A DNA stretch of 64,000 nt from Copromyces sp. CBS 386.78. Lineage: Eukaryota > Ascomycota > Sordariomycetes > Sordariales > Sordariaceae. Where the stretch lies: the NCBI GenBank assembly GCA_030685235.1, contig MU839108.1, positions 1-64,000 of the forward strand, given 5' to 3'. The notes under the pieces were generated by a model. That model did not search any database and was not told where the DNA came from. It worked only from the letters and a program-made list of their open reading frames with translations. Position 1 is the first letter of the stretch, and the number at the start of each line of letters is the position of its first letter. The translations under genes and the position numbers were made by a program. This document shows, one piece after another, positions 34,194 to 46,100 of this stretch.

Positions 34194-37100
34194 ATGCAGG
34201 CCGTGCCGAGTGTAAGTCGACAAAAAAAAAAAAAAAAAAAGAGTTTGAACTCGACACCACCAACACCATCATGACCATCACCATCACTATCACCAGCACC
34301 ATCACCGATACTACCTACTTTTTCTGCACTTCTCGGCATCCCCATTGCGCAAACAAACCCGCTGGACGGTCCCGTACACACGATCCCCCTTCTGGACTTA
34401 TCGCGGCGTCCTTTCCTTCTGCCATTTCCCGCCTGCACGTAGCCGGTTTTCGTTGCAGGACCCCCGATGCTAACTTCAATGCTTGCTTGCAGCTCGTGGG
34501 AACCGGCACCGTTGTCGCGGCCGCCGCTACTGGTCTAGTATTTGGCCAACCCCCCGACCTCGACCCCCCTCGGCCCATATCCAAGAGAAAGATGGCCCTG
34601 GACTACGATCTATTCCGAATGCCCATGGCATCTCCCCGACCCGGCACCAGCGGCGCCCTTCTCACCTCCCCGCAATCAGAGTCCTTTCCGTATAGCTCCT
34701 TCGACCCGACCTTTGATGTACTTCCGGGACCCCTTACGTCACATCCCACCAACTCGACCGGCCCGCGCCCCGGCAGTTTACCCCCACCGCCTTCGAGAGG
34801 GAACCGAAGGCAGTCATTCATACGGAGCCACAGCGAACGGTCCACATGCAATAGTGTGCGGGATTCGAGTTCGTCAAGGGAATCGTGGTTGAAGCGCTTG
34901 TCGATACGTCCACTGTCTCAGCATGGAAGCAGTCCAAGGTCAAGCATGGGTCCGGACTCGCCTTCAATAAACTTCTCCAACAACGGTTCAGAAGCGCCCA
35001 TGTTGAGGTCCAACACCACCACTACGTCCGGGCCACAGGCGGCATCAAACAAGCTGGTCAAGAGGATAACTACTGGGCAAGGAGGAAACTCGGAGGCGAA
35101 GCAAAAACGAGGATCGAGGCCACAATTACCGACGTTGCGACGGCCAGCCACCAGTCACCAAAGGTCCATGACACTCCAGCAGCTTCAGGGCACCTTCTGC
35201 CCAACACCTGTGGATCCCAAGTTCTCGCTAGAAGAGGAGCCGGAGCCTCAAGATCGTACGAGGAACCCACAGGCAGAGGCTGGCGTTGCCAAGGGTCGTG
35301 GGCGATGGACATCATTCTTCCATGCTCGGATACTCAGGTCATCCGGCCGGAGAAGTGGTCTGCGGTTGAGCGAAAGTAGCCTCGATAACCTCTTGCTGCC
35401 TTCCAAGCGGGTGCAGGCACAGGCAGATAATGCACCCAGGGCCTACCTAACCAAGCCAGATTGCATAGCGGCCTGCCCAACTCCGGAAATGAAACCACGG
35501 CAATCTCGACCAGAAACCCGAGGCGGACGTTTGGAGGGCCTAGACAGTGCACCACTTGCTTCTCCAACTAGGCAGTTGAGGAGGTCGCTGTCGTTCCGGA
35601 ATCTCAATTCACCCGAGGCAAGGGTTTCGAAGAGTACAAACGCTCGACGCCCGAGACGAGGCACTGCAAGTGATGCCGAGGGCAGCGGTAGACATGCAGC
35701 AGGACCGGGGCCGTTGAACGATTTCATACTTGCTGCATCCCCTCGTGCAGATCAGCCCGAGACCAGACCGACTTGGGATGACATTTCTCCACCAACTCAA
35801 ACAACAACATCAAAACACTTCGAAGCAGGCTTGAGGCCGGGCCTTCGTCTAGTTATTTCTCACAAAAGAAATCCCTCGGCCCCGCTTGTTCCCATGTCGC
35901 GCATCCCAAGCCTCAACGTCGACGTTACACAACCCAGCCCCACCCCCTCATCAGCTTCTCCAAGTCCGCATCAAGGCCCAATCAACTACATGTCGGCCAC
36001 ACAGGGCATTCCGGTGCAACCAAGAAGTCGGTCGGGCGGCTCTGGCGAACAAGGGTCTACGTTAGTTGGCTCAGAATCGATGGACGGTCGGGATGGTTTG
36101 TCTGGCGATGACGATGACACAGACCTTCGAAGCGACGGCATGTATGATTCGTTCCGCACCGGTGCCTCCTCCAGTCGGCTGAGGACGGTTGAGACGCCAC
36201 TAGAGTCCATGTTTGACGAGTCGCCACCGGGCACCGCTGGTAACAGCAAAAACAAGAGGTTGTCCATCCAAGAAATCCTCGGGCAATCGTGGGATGGTGC
36301 TACCAGGATTATGGAGGAGGACGAAAGTCTTCCACCAACCTTACGCGCCGCGTATCTGTCGGACGCGACCAGGGTCGCTCACAACGGAAATGACCAAAAC
36401 AGCTATGAGCTTGATCCTACACCGACCCTCTCCTTGGGCGAACATGACTTTGGCCGCTTATCACTCGACGATGATGATGACGATGACGACTGGGCGCGAG
36501 ACGATGATGAGGCATTCAGCAACCACCTTTCACCACCATCCACGACGAATTCGAGCCGCGTCAGCCCCGAGATACGACAGGCGCTGGCAGGCCTGTGCGA
36601 GCAAAGCAATGCGGATCTCGGGCATGATGCACTCGACGACCGACCACGGAGCAACATCTTCGACTGGTGTGAAGCACCATCGGTTGACAAATTCGACCAC
36701 GACGGTGAATCATTGCGTCCCAAGACGGTGCACGGAAAGCAGATGCTGGACTTGAGAGGAGGCCGCTCTGTAATCAGGAAAGGACCCAGCGCAGCCCATA
36801 TACGGAGCCAAAGTGTCCCTGTTGTTCCTGATCTTGCTGAAGGCTCCAAGCCTACGCCCAAGTTTGGCACGTGGGGACTGAGTGCCAAGACAGTCAGTGA
36901 GGACTGGGATGACGACTTTGACTTTGACGAGGTGCCAGTAAGTGCAACCGGCTGCAAGGACTCTGCCACTAGCTTCTCGATGGTTGTCCCTGCTTCCATC
37001 CAAGCGAGCCAGCCCTCTGTTAAAGCGCATTCGGGACAAATCCGCGAACTTTCCTTGTTGGTTAACGACCTCAAGCGGCTATGCCGTCATGGAAAGGAGC

Positions 37101-37882
37101 TTGGTATCGTGAATGGCCCAGCGGCATCGAAGTGGGAAGAGGCCGAGAACATCATTGAGCTTGCTTCGCCAGACGAGGAGGACGAAGACAACGCCGACAC
37201 CAGCTCGCAGTCAACGGAGTCGAAGATTTCAAGCATCGATGAGCGTTACCTGGAAGAAGGGTTTGACGGCTCGATCCTTGAGCAACAAGTCGATCCGTTT
37301 GAGGCTATGCCTCCTCGCATGGGAAAAACCACGGTGATACGTGAGCGACAAGTGGCACGGCGACGATCGGTCTTCTCTCCTGACGATGACATCTTTGGTG
37401 GAGGGTGGCCGCTCGCGGATGGAAGCACAAAGGCGACGCGGCCTCCTACTCCCGAGAGGTCGACAAGTCCCACCGGGAAATCGGCAATGATTGCGACAGT
37501 CATTGAAGCCATGCAGCAGCAACGGGCAGAGCCTGTTAAGCACGTGTCCCCGGTTAAGCCTCCAAGTTCGAAGCTGTTTTTCGACACAAACAGCCTCCAC
37601 GAGTTGGTTAAGCGAGCGGGCCAGCTTCGAGACTCTCTCGCGGAAACTGTCCGGCGGGCAGAATTACTCACACAAACTCCCACCAGTACCCCCCGGGTTG
37701 AGCCACCGAAGTCTCGCCATAACCTTGACGGCAGCCCAGCTTTCACTCGAGTCTTTACGGACCCCTCGACAAGCCCACAGACTCCTCAGAGACGATTACC
37801 CAAGAGCCATAGTACGAATTCGGTCCTAAGGAGAAAGTCTTCTGTTGATTCTCCAAGGTTGCATATGATGACCGTTAGCTAG
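34194..37882 (+). CDS. Large Ser/Pro-rich low-complexity protein with acidic WDDDF motif, 1135 residues
   Basis: Model: exon 1 34194-34211 (ATG plus five codons, in the Neurospora-like GTCAAGATG context) and exon 2 34493-37882. The 281-nt intron has a perfect GTAAGT donor, a GCTAAC branch site at 34469-34474 and a TGCTTGCAG acceptor, and the joint is in frame. Exon 1 would give a hydrophobic N-terminus (LVGTGTVVAAAATGLVFG); the alternative start, ATG 34592 (MALDYDLF), lacks it. The in-frame ATG at 34271 lies inside the intron. Most of the protein is Ser/Pro/Arg-rich and probably disordered. Landmarks are an acidic run of nine Asp (about 660-668), EDWDDDFDFDE (about 808-818), LSLLVNDLKRLCRHGKELGI, and a C-terminal helix with HELVKRAGQLRDSLAETVRR (about 1040-1060). 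WDDDF-type motifs occur in Byr4/Bfa1-like septation regulators, but their other hallmarks are missing, so I assign no function. Confidence 0.72.
34222..34240 (+). repeat. A19 tract in intron 1
   Basis: Nineteen uninterrupted A residues start 10 nt after the 5' splice site of the intron at 34212-34492. The tract is likely to vary in length between isolates. It is far from the branch site and acceptor. Confidence 0.9.
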
Positions 37883-39881
37883 TGGAGGAGACAAAAACAA
37901 CGGCAGGACCGACGCCCAACGGGAGCCATGACACATTGTATATGTATAATTAATATATTTCGCCACGGAAACACCGACCAGGATGGTACGCCAGTGTCTC
38001 AGGTCCGAATCGGCTCTTGAAGAAGTGGGCTGGGTCGAGAGATATGAGTGATGAGGGTATTTCCGCGATATTAGGCTGAGGCCATCGGATACGAAGATAT
38101 AATGGAGGAGGTTGTCGACCGATGAGAGAAAGGCATGAGATGATGCGACAGAAAGAAGTGTCGTGCTCTTCTGCCGTAACGAGGAGAGAGAGGAACGCAA
38201 AAAAAAAAAAAAGTATGGGCAGATAATGGCTATGGCATAGCAGGGCATGCGGCATATTTATCGTTCTTGTTTTCTTGCATGGCGGGATCTTCCTTGAGCA
38301 GCAGCAGCACTTCCTTATACCACTTGCATTGCTTCTGGATTAGGTTGCGGAAACGGGAACGGGGGAAGGGAAAACGCATAAAAACGAACAGACGGGGGTT
38401 AAGCAAGCGGAAGCATACCCTATCAACAGATGTGATCAAGTCATGAAATAGCCTCATGAACGGTTGATCGTCCTTTTAGTTAAATTAATATGTCAATGTC
38501 TATCTACCACTCTCTTACACTTACCTTGTATTCCATGAATGTCCGAAGGTGCTAGGCTCTTATCTGCTACCTCTGTCCCTTCAGCTGAATTGCTCGTCCT
38601 TTGGCACTTGTCCTACTCTCAAAGTAAGCTTGCCTCTGATAACATGGAAGCTACGGATGGAACGTGCTACAAACTAAACATTGCTCATGACGTCCGATGG
38701 CCGCGATGGTGCCTGACAGGACAAAGGCTGACTGACCATCAGACAAGCGAGTCCACGATTTGGTGAATGAAAAGCCATGAGGGGCCGAACGCCAGATGTT
38801 GCATGACCACTGCCGCTGCCGCTGCAATGCAGTGCACCTACCTAGGTACCTAGGTATTCTGCTGCTCAATGTAAGGTACAACAGTCAACAAGTAGCGAGC
38901 GATCGTCCTTTCGCTGTTTGGGTGAGTGAGATTCTCCTTTTTCCCAATCCCAACTTGTTCGACGAATGAATGATATGCGGCATGGATCACAAGAGCGTGC
39001 TCATCCTTCCCTTCCCCGGGCAGTCAAGGTACCCCAATCAGGCCCCTACTTACTGGCTACTACCCCGTACCGTGAGCTGCCCGTGGATGGAAACATCGAT
39101 GGAGATGGAGGGGTAGCTCTGGGCGTAAATGATAAACAGACAGCTATTATACGGCGCTGATTGAGATGTCTAAGGGGCAACTTCGTGATGTTTAAGTACA
39201 CTACAAGCTTCGAAATGGACGCAGCCCCCTTCGAGTCGATATCGAACGATGTTCCTCATCTCCCCCAGGCTGGGCCAAGTCGTGTGCGCAAACCCAACAG
39301 GCAAATCCAATTGGAGGTTGTGACAGTTCGACGGCGGTCTCGAGCTGGCAACCCACCCCACATTGGTAAGAGCATGTCCGGGGTGGGCCCCGCCTCCCGG
39401 CTGGTTTTGCCTGCCAACTCTTGCCAGCCAACCAGATGCAGACTAGCGCGTCGCGCTGGCCCCGAGAGACAGCTGGGAGGTTTTGGAATACACGCGAGAA
39501 CCACAGGGCAGGAGAGTGCAGGGACCACCTGGACGAGTCGACAGGCCTTCCAGAGGTTCGCTAGTCCCTGACGTCCCCACTTTGGCAGCGGCAACCAACC
39601 CAGCAGCAGCCCGGCAAGCGGCGGCGGCGGTGAACGAGAAGCTGGTGCTGGCCCCGGCTGTGGCCCGCTCATTTCTTGCACCAAAAATCAACAAATCTCC
39701 CTTTCCACTCAGACTCCCAGTCTCCCCTAGGCCAGGCATCAAACCTCTCCACTTTCACCGACCTCCGTCGTCTTCGTCTATCCGCGTCGGGCTTTATCAC
39801 CACTTCCATCTTTTTGCTCTTCCATCTTCCTGCCTTCAACCTCCACACAGAACCCGTGTTCGTCATCACAAAACCGTCAAG
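37883..39881. other. Intergenic region and beta-tubulin promoter
   Basis: The 3' flank of the preceding gene is followed by the tub-2 promoter. The last about 120 bp before the tub-2 ATG (39760-39880) are strongly CT-rich, as in many highly expressed fungal genes. A palindromic CCTAGGTACCTAGG-type stretch lies at about 38837-38854. No other gene is supported. Confidence 0.55.
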
Positions 39882-41778
39882 ATGCGTGAAATTGTGAGTC
39901 TCCCTATCCTGACTACCGTGCCGCGCACGCAGAGCAATCCTTTTTTTCCCTCCCCAGACCCCTGATTGTCCTACCCCACCAAACTGCCTCGTCTCCTTCT
40001 GTGCCTCTGCCTACCGCTTCCTGATATCATTATGATCCTGCTCGCTCGCTCGCCGTCGCGGGCACTGCTATCTCTCAATAGTATCATGCACATCGACGCT
40101 GACACGATCTCTTCACGTGCTATAGGTTCATCTCCAGACCGGCCAATGCGTAAGTCGATAATGGCTCCCCGTCGCGATCCAACAACAACAGGACTGACAT
40201 GACTCCCACGATCAGGGTAACCAAATTGGTGCTGCTTTCTGGTACGTCGTCATCACCGCAAGTAACAACATCTTTGGAGGAACTGGACGCTGACAGAATA
40301 AACAGGCAGACTATCTCTGGCGAGCACGGCCTCGACGCCTCCGGTGTGTACGTAACCTCGTGCCCTATAACCCTATCTGGTGATGACCTCGAAAGCTCAC
40401 CGCCCACAACAGCTACAATGGCACTTCTGAGCTCCAGCTCGAGCGCATGAACGTCTACTTCAACGAGGTGAGCAACAACCAGTCCCGATAGCCTCCCTCT
40501 AGAGGGGTTCGGTTGCTAACTAGCTTCGCGCTTGATAGGCTTCCGGCAACAAGTATGTCCCTCGTGCCGTCCTCGTCGATCTCGAGCCCGGTACCATGGA
40601 CGCCGTCCGCGCCGGTCCCTTCGGCCAGCTCTTCCGCCCCGACAACTTCGTCTTCGGCCAATCCGGTGCCGGCAACAACTGGGCCAAGGGTCATTACACT
40701 GAGGGTGCTGAGCTTGTTGACCAGGTTCTCGATGTCGTCCGTCGCGAGGCTGAGGGCTGCGACTGCCTCCAGGGTTTCCAGATCACCCACTCCCTCGGTG
40801 GTGGTACCGGTGCCGGTATGGGTACCCTCCTTATCTCCAAGATTCGTGAGGAGTTCCCCGACCGCATGATGGCTACCTTCTCCGTCGTGCCCTCCCCCAA
40901 GGTCTCCGATACCGTTGTCGAGCCCTACAACGCCACCCTCTCCGTCCATCAGCTCGTTGAGAACTCCGACGAGACCTTCTGCATTGACAACGAGGCTCTT
41001 TACGACATTTGCATGAGGACCCTCAAGCTCTCCAACCCCTCTTACGGCGATCTTAACCACCTCGTCTCCGCCGTCATGTCCGGTGTTACCGTCTCCCTCC
41101 GTTTCCCCGGCCAGCTCAACTCCGATCTCCGCAAGCTTGCCGTCAACATGGTTCCCTTCCCCCGTCTCCATTTCTTCATGGTCGGCTTCGCTCCCCTTAC
41201 TAGCCGCGGCGCCCACCACTTCCGTGCCGTCTCCGTGCCCGAGTTGACCCAGCAGATGTTCGACCCCAAGAACATGATGGCTGCTTCTGACTTCCGCAAC
41301 GGTCGTTACCTCACCTGCTCTGCCATCTTGTAAGTTTTGTTCTCGAAATGCTGCGTTTGACACTGGTACTAACAAATCAAACAGCCGTGGCAAGGTCTCC
41401 ATGAAGGAGGTTGAGGACCAGATGCGCAACGTTCAGAACAAGAACTCCTCCTACTTCGTCGAGTGGATTCCGAACAACGTCCAGACTGCCCTCTGCTCCA
41501 TTCCTCCCCGCGGTCTCAAGATGTCCTCCACCTTCGTCGGTAACTCCACCGCCATCCAGGAGCTCTTCAAGCGTATCGGCGAGCAGTTCACTGCCATGTT
41601 CAGGCGCAAGGCTTTCTTGCATTGGTACACTGGTGAGGGTATGGACGAGATGGAGTTCACTGAGGCTGAGTCCAACATGAACGATCTCGTCTCCGAGTAC
41701 CAGCAATACCAGGATGCTGGTGTTGACGAGGAGGAGGAGGAGTACGAGGAGGAGGCCCCCATTGAGGGCGAGGAGTAG
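39882..41778 (+). CDS. tub-2: Beta-tubulin, seven exons
   Basis: Beta subunit of the microtubule alpha/beta heterodimer and the benzimidazole (benomyl) target. Exons: 39882-39893, 40126-40149, 40216-40241, 40306-40347, 40413-40467, 40539-41329 and 41385-41778. They sum to 447 residues, exactly the fungal length. Exon 1 encodes only MREI. Introns are 232, 66, 64, 65, 71 and 55 nt. The joints restore [35 protein letters not shown] and CSAILRGK-type sequence; at the last joint the codon is TT|C, giving [15 protein letters not shown] is the nucleotide-binding loop. Residues linked to benzimidazole resistance look wild type (F167 in FSVVPSPK, E198 and F200 in SDETFCID). The C-terminus is the acidic [16 protein letters not shown] tail. 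Codon use is strongly C-biased, as expected for high expression. Six introns match N. crassa tub-2, which also maps close to cpc-1. Confidence 0.97.
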
Positions 41779-43067
41779 GCAATTCCACTCACTATTCGGG
41801 CTCCTCTGCGCACGTGAAGGGCCGAAGACAATACCCTGCTCGGTGGAATGCCGGGCTTGTCGATTTACGCACATATGCGCATTCTTGACTTGAAGCGGAG
41901 GAGTTCTTCGTTGCGGGTTACGGTGTTTTAATACAGAAAAGGCCAAATCAAGCTGCTAGATATACCTGTCAGACATTCTAGTTGTTGGTCCCTATACTCT
42001 TAATACATCAGGCAGTACATGCATGTTGCATGATGATGATAATATCTGTTCTAGTCCAGGCGTAACTCGCCGGTAGATCCTACTGTCCGTTCACTCTGCT
42101 GTAATCATTGTGCCTCGAGACATATTACGAGCCCTGACTTATGCAACTCTTTCAATGTCCTTGTTGTGTCGTATGATTGTAAGTCTTCGGAAGACGCGCT
42201 AGAACTACGAGAGGAACTTTCATCATACAACAGCTTACCGGGCGATCGCGAAGCCGCACTCGCCCCTTCGGGTATTCATTTGTTCACTCGGTTTGTCTTG
42301 TGGCTCGAGTCATTCGACTGAGGCGTGGCGAGAACCTGATACGATACACGGAGTCGTGATAAGATACAGACCGCAAGGTCTCCTAGATTTCTTTGCCCTT
42401 GGTAAGGTGTATCAATAACGATATCCCCATATATACGGTCAGTACCTCAACGATCGATAATCACCACAAGCAGACTTCGGGGCCCAGGTCCAAGTGGACG
42501 TAGGCACAGTCTAGTTCTTCGCATCCATACCAAGCCACAGAAACAATAACAGAAGCACTTCCGACCTGCTACCTGTCCATCATGTACTCTTTGGTGTTTC
42601 TCAGCCACTTCTTCTTTCCCGGTAAAGCAGTGCACCAACTAGACCCTCGAAGAACTATCGCCAAGCACCGCGTGAGCCGTGAGGCGAGGAGGGTTGGTGA
42701 ACGTCTAGACACCTGGCCTTACTTTCGGAGGCAATGAGGTGATGAAGACACGTTTGCATACGTGATATAGGTATCTGAAGCTGGCATGTGAAATTGAGAT
42801 GGGTATTTGAATTTTACCACAATTCCCAGGCAAAAAATAAATAAATTATATTATGATTCCTTATATCTGGCGCTGTATACGCAGGGAGGGCAACCTAATG
42901 TGCAAGTTTTGTGGTACAAGAACGTAGGTTCGAGGGCTGATGGGAAATTGGGAATGAGCAGACCATGGAATGATAGGAGGGATCATCATGGTAGGGAGAT
43001 CTGCTTTGATGACTTCTCGTAACCTATTTGAACTGATTCTACAATACAAAATTTCATCAACAAAACA
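41779..43067. other. tub-2 3' flank to tRNA-Cys
   Basis: Non-coding 1.3 kb with tub-2 3' untranslated sequence. Small open frames have no domain. I see nothing further to annotate. Confidence 0.55.
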
Positions 43068-43139
43068 GGACCGGTAGCTCAGGGGTAGAGCGTTCGGCTG
43101 CAGTCCGAACGGTCACGCGTTCAAATCGCGTTCAGTCCT
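43068..43139 (+). tRNA. tRNA-Cys (anticodon GCA)
   Basis: A 72-nt cloverleaf without intron or encoded CCA. The D stem is GCTC/GAGC and the anticodon stem TTCGG/CCGAA. The seven-base loop CTGCAGT places GCA at 43100-43102. The T stem is ACGCG/CGCGT with loop TTCAAAT. The internal A and B boxes look normal. The acceptor stem GGACCGG/TCAGTCC has one C-A mismatch (position 5 against 68) and one G-T pair at its base. The discriminator base is T, usual for eukaryotic tRNA-Cys. Two T runs follow at once. The mismatch (G to A on this strand) raises a small question about whether this copy works well. Confidence 0.9.
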
Positions 43140-43142
43140 CAA

Positions 43143-43157
43143 TTTTTTCTTTTTTTT
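43143..43157 (+). terminator. Pol III terminator of tRNA-Cys
   Basis: T6 and T8 runs separated by one C start four bases after the tRNA 3' end. This is a standard RNA polymerase III stop signal. Confidence 0.85.
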
Positions 43158-46100
43158 GCACTTTTCTTCCCATTTTCTTTTCGCATTTTTTTGCTTCTCC
43201 GTGGCCACCTCAGGTCAGGCTCTTCATCGCGCGGTTGTGAACGTGTGGGAAGTGACTCTACCGTACTTCCTCAGTTTAGTCAGATCAAGGGGGCGGCCGA
43301 CTGGGAGGGTGGTTGTGGTGATGAGGACTATGAAACGTGGGAAGGAGGTGATGGCACTGAATTGTTATCACCATGGTGAATATAGCAGGCGTGTTCTGTC
43401 TACTACTTCAAGATCGTCAATGGAAGTAGCGAAAATTCTCAGTCGGCGGGGCTTGCGCAAGTTACCTTCAAAGCAAGTTGGGAAAGAGCCATGGAGGCCG
43501 GAACATCTTCCTGGCGCAATAGCTACCTACGGAAGCAGCGATGATCGATGAGCCCTTAAGAGCCGCTTGGGAGTTTCTTCTGACATTCTTCGACCTGAAG
43601 CATGTCTAGCCTGTGGGCTGCTAAATGATGAGTTTGATTTCCCTTCCTTGTTTTCCTTCTCTCTCCTCCCCCCCCCCTCCCCCCCCCCCCACTTAATTCG
43701 TTGGGTAATATGTCTATATTTCCGACTTTCGTCATCCATATTTGGGTTATGAGATCTGGGCGTATGCGATACATGATTACAGGTTGAAGGTGCCGGATTG
43801 AAGCGGTGGTGGGAGCGGCGGCTCGGAAGTGACGGCTGACTGCCCTCTGGTAGGTTGACAGGAGGACATTTGGTGATGCAATGAAGACTACGATATTTGG
43901 AAGGGAAGGCATGATACTGGGTGCTTATTACCGTGATAGAAACGGCAGGAGTGCCTTGTCCACTTCACGAAACCTCTAGTCAGGCAGGTGAGGCAGGAGG
44001 TATCGAAGACCCCACGAGCCCAGGTTTTTGCGTTCACAAAGTGGAAGTTGCCCCTGAGCAAGTTGGGAAAGAGCTGTGGAGGCGTGAATGCCTTCTCTTC
44101 CGGGAGAACATGCAGCTAGTAGGTATGGACGGGAAGTAGGGGAAAGTGCTCAAAGGGGTTTTGAGTAGTTCCTCCCTGCACATGGGCGGAAGCATCCATG
44201 GATTGGAAGTGAAGTAATGGAGGTTGGTTGTTACTTCCTTTCCTTCTCCCCTTGCTTTCTGTTGGGAACATGAGGGTGTTTCCAGCCCTCATATCCGCTT
44301 CTCGCGGCTCTAGGTTTTCTGATCTTGACAACATTCAAGACCTACACCCCAGCCGATCATCGAAAAGGATATCGGTAAACACGCCACGGCGAACAAGCAA
44401 ACACTCTGATGTTGTTGCTTTCCATTATGAGTTGGGGGGGGGGGGGGGGGCTTTTAAAAAGCATACTTGACAAACCTTTCCAAGTGTCAAATCTTCCACG
44501 ACGTAGGCTGAGGTGAGGTGAGCTGAGCTTGGAGCGACATCACTTCGAGAGCTTGAAGTGGATACAACCAATGCCTAGAAAAGCACAGGATGACACCGAG
44601 GCCTTAGTGATCTGCTCGTCTCTAGGAAATCTACAGCCATTACATTTGCTTTCAAGGACTGTCAAGCTCCTACGTGCAGCTAATTCAGAAACAATTCTCT
44701 CTTTGAGGGGACTGTCAACGTCCGAGTTTTCAAGTTGTAGATTGAGACAATGCAGTCTTTTGAGCCTTGGTTCTAGATCGCTTCTCCACTGTCACAGTTT
44801 TTTATGGGAAGGAAAAAAAATCATATTCACTCAAATACTCCTCGTTGAATTCATGGCATTGATCTCTCAGCCTTGTTCGTAGCGGCGAAAGGATTTGAAG
44901 GAACTCATTCACTACATCCGGAGGCTGTAGAAGAAGGAACCGATAATGCTTATTACGTCTTCCATGTTTCTTTCTTCGGCTTCTGGCATTGATTCGGGTC
45001 AGACAGCCTGGAGAAAGGGAGGGAAAGAGGCCTCTCCTGTTATGTTCCCCATCCCACCGTCCGTCGGTCCGTCGGGAAGTAAACAACTGTTGTGCGCGGA
45101 TGGGACTTACTGAAAGAAGATATAAGAGTCAACACAGCCTGAGTCGGCTGCAGCAACTCTACTAACCGCGTTGCAGATATGTTGATAACGAAAGGCTTTT
45201 AATAGCCGTAATCAGGACTTAACACCGGGAACGGGAACGAGAATGAGGGAGGAGGGAGCCGTCAACGAAACTCCATTCAAGTAGCTACTCAACTGATCAT
45301 ACTTGCCTAGGAATAGGCAGGTGTACCGCAGATATTCTTTCGTGGTAGAGAAAACCGTAGTTCTTCTTCACGAGTTGTTCGGAATCTGTATGGCTCGCTA
45401 TCTTTCCTTCATCGGTCCATTCCCTGTCGGACAAAACCCCAACCTATCAAATCCGCAGTAACACAGCAAGAAACCACGGCCAACGGACGCCTCCTCTTCG
45501 CCGACCCCAACCGGTCAGTAGCAATAGCAGCTAGCAGCAGCAGCAAAAAGCTATGTATGTATTACGTTCAGTACGCAAGTAACGTCACCAAAGAAGCAAC
45601 CACGCCGCAGGGCCTCCTCCAATTAAGTACAGAAAATAGGTAGCCACGAAAAGGGACCCGACCTGAGCCAAGGCCAAACAGAGAGGTACATACCTAGGCA
45701 CCATGAAGCTTGTAGACGTACGTGCTTGTTCTCTCTCCCCAAGCTCTCTTCCGCTCACACAGCTACAGCTAGCTAGCTAGCTAGCTTCATGTTCTCCATT
45801 CAGACTTGCAGCATCGCACTCCACACACAGAAGTGCTCGTGTCGTGTAACTTGTCCATTCCACAAAAACATGGCATGATGGACACTCAGCCGCACATCCA
45901 TCTGTCCTATCCGACTCCTGACTCCCGACTCCGTCCGGCCTTGTTTTCACGTCAATTCGCTTAAAGAAGGGCTGTCGGCTCAGCAGGGTTTGATAACGCC
46001 GATGCCGAAATCCAGCCTTTTCCCTTGGGAGATATTGACGAATCCCGCCAAGGAAAAAAAGAGGGAGAGAAGCACAAGAGGGGGCGCCTGCAAGCTCAGC

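Noticed and set aside
34271..34492. ATG 34271 as start of the large protein
   Set aside because: It lies inside a well-formed intron (34212-34492) and would encode a low-complexity Thr/Ile run.
34592..37882. Firm assignment of the large protein as Byr4/Bfa1
   Set aside because: Only the acidic WDDDF-type motif fits; other conserved features of that family were not seen.
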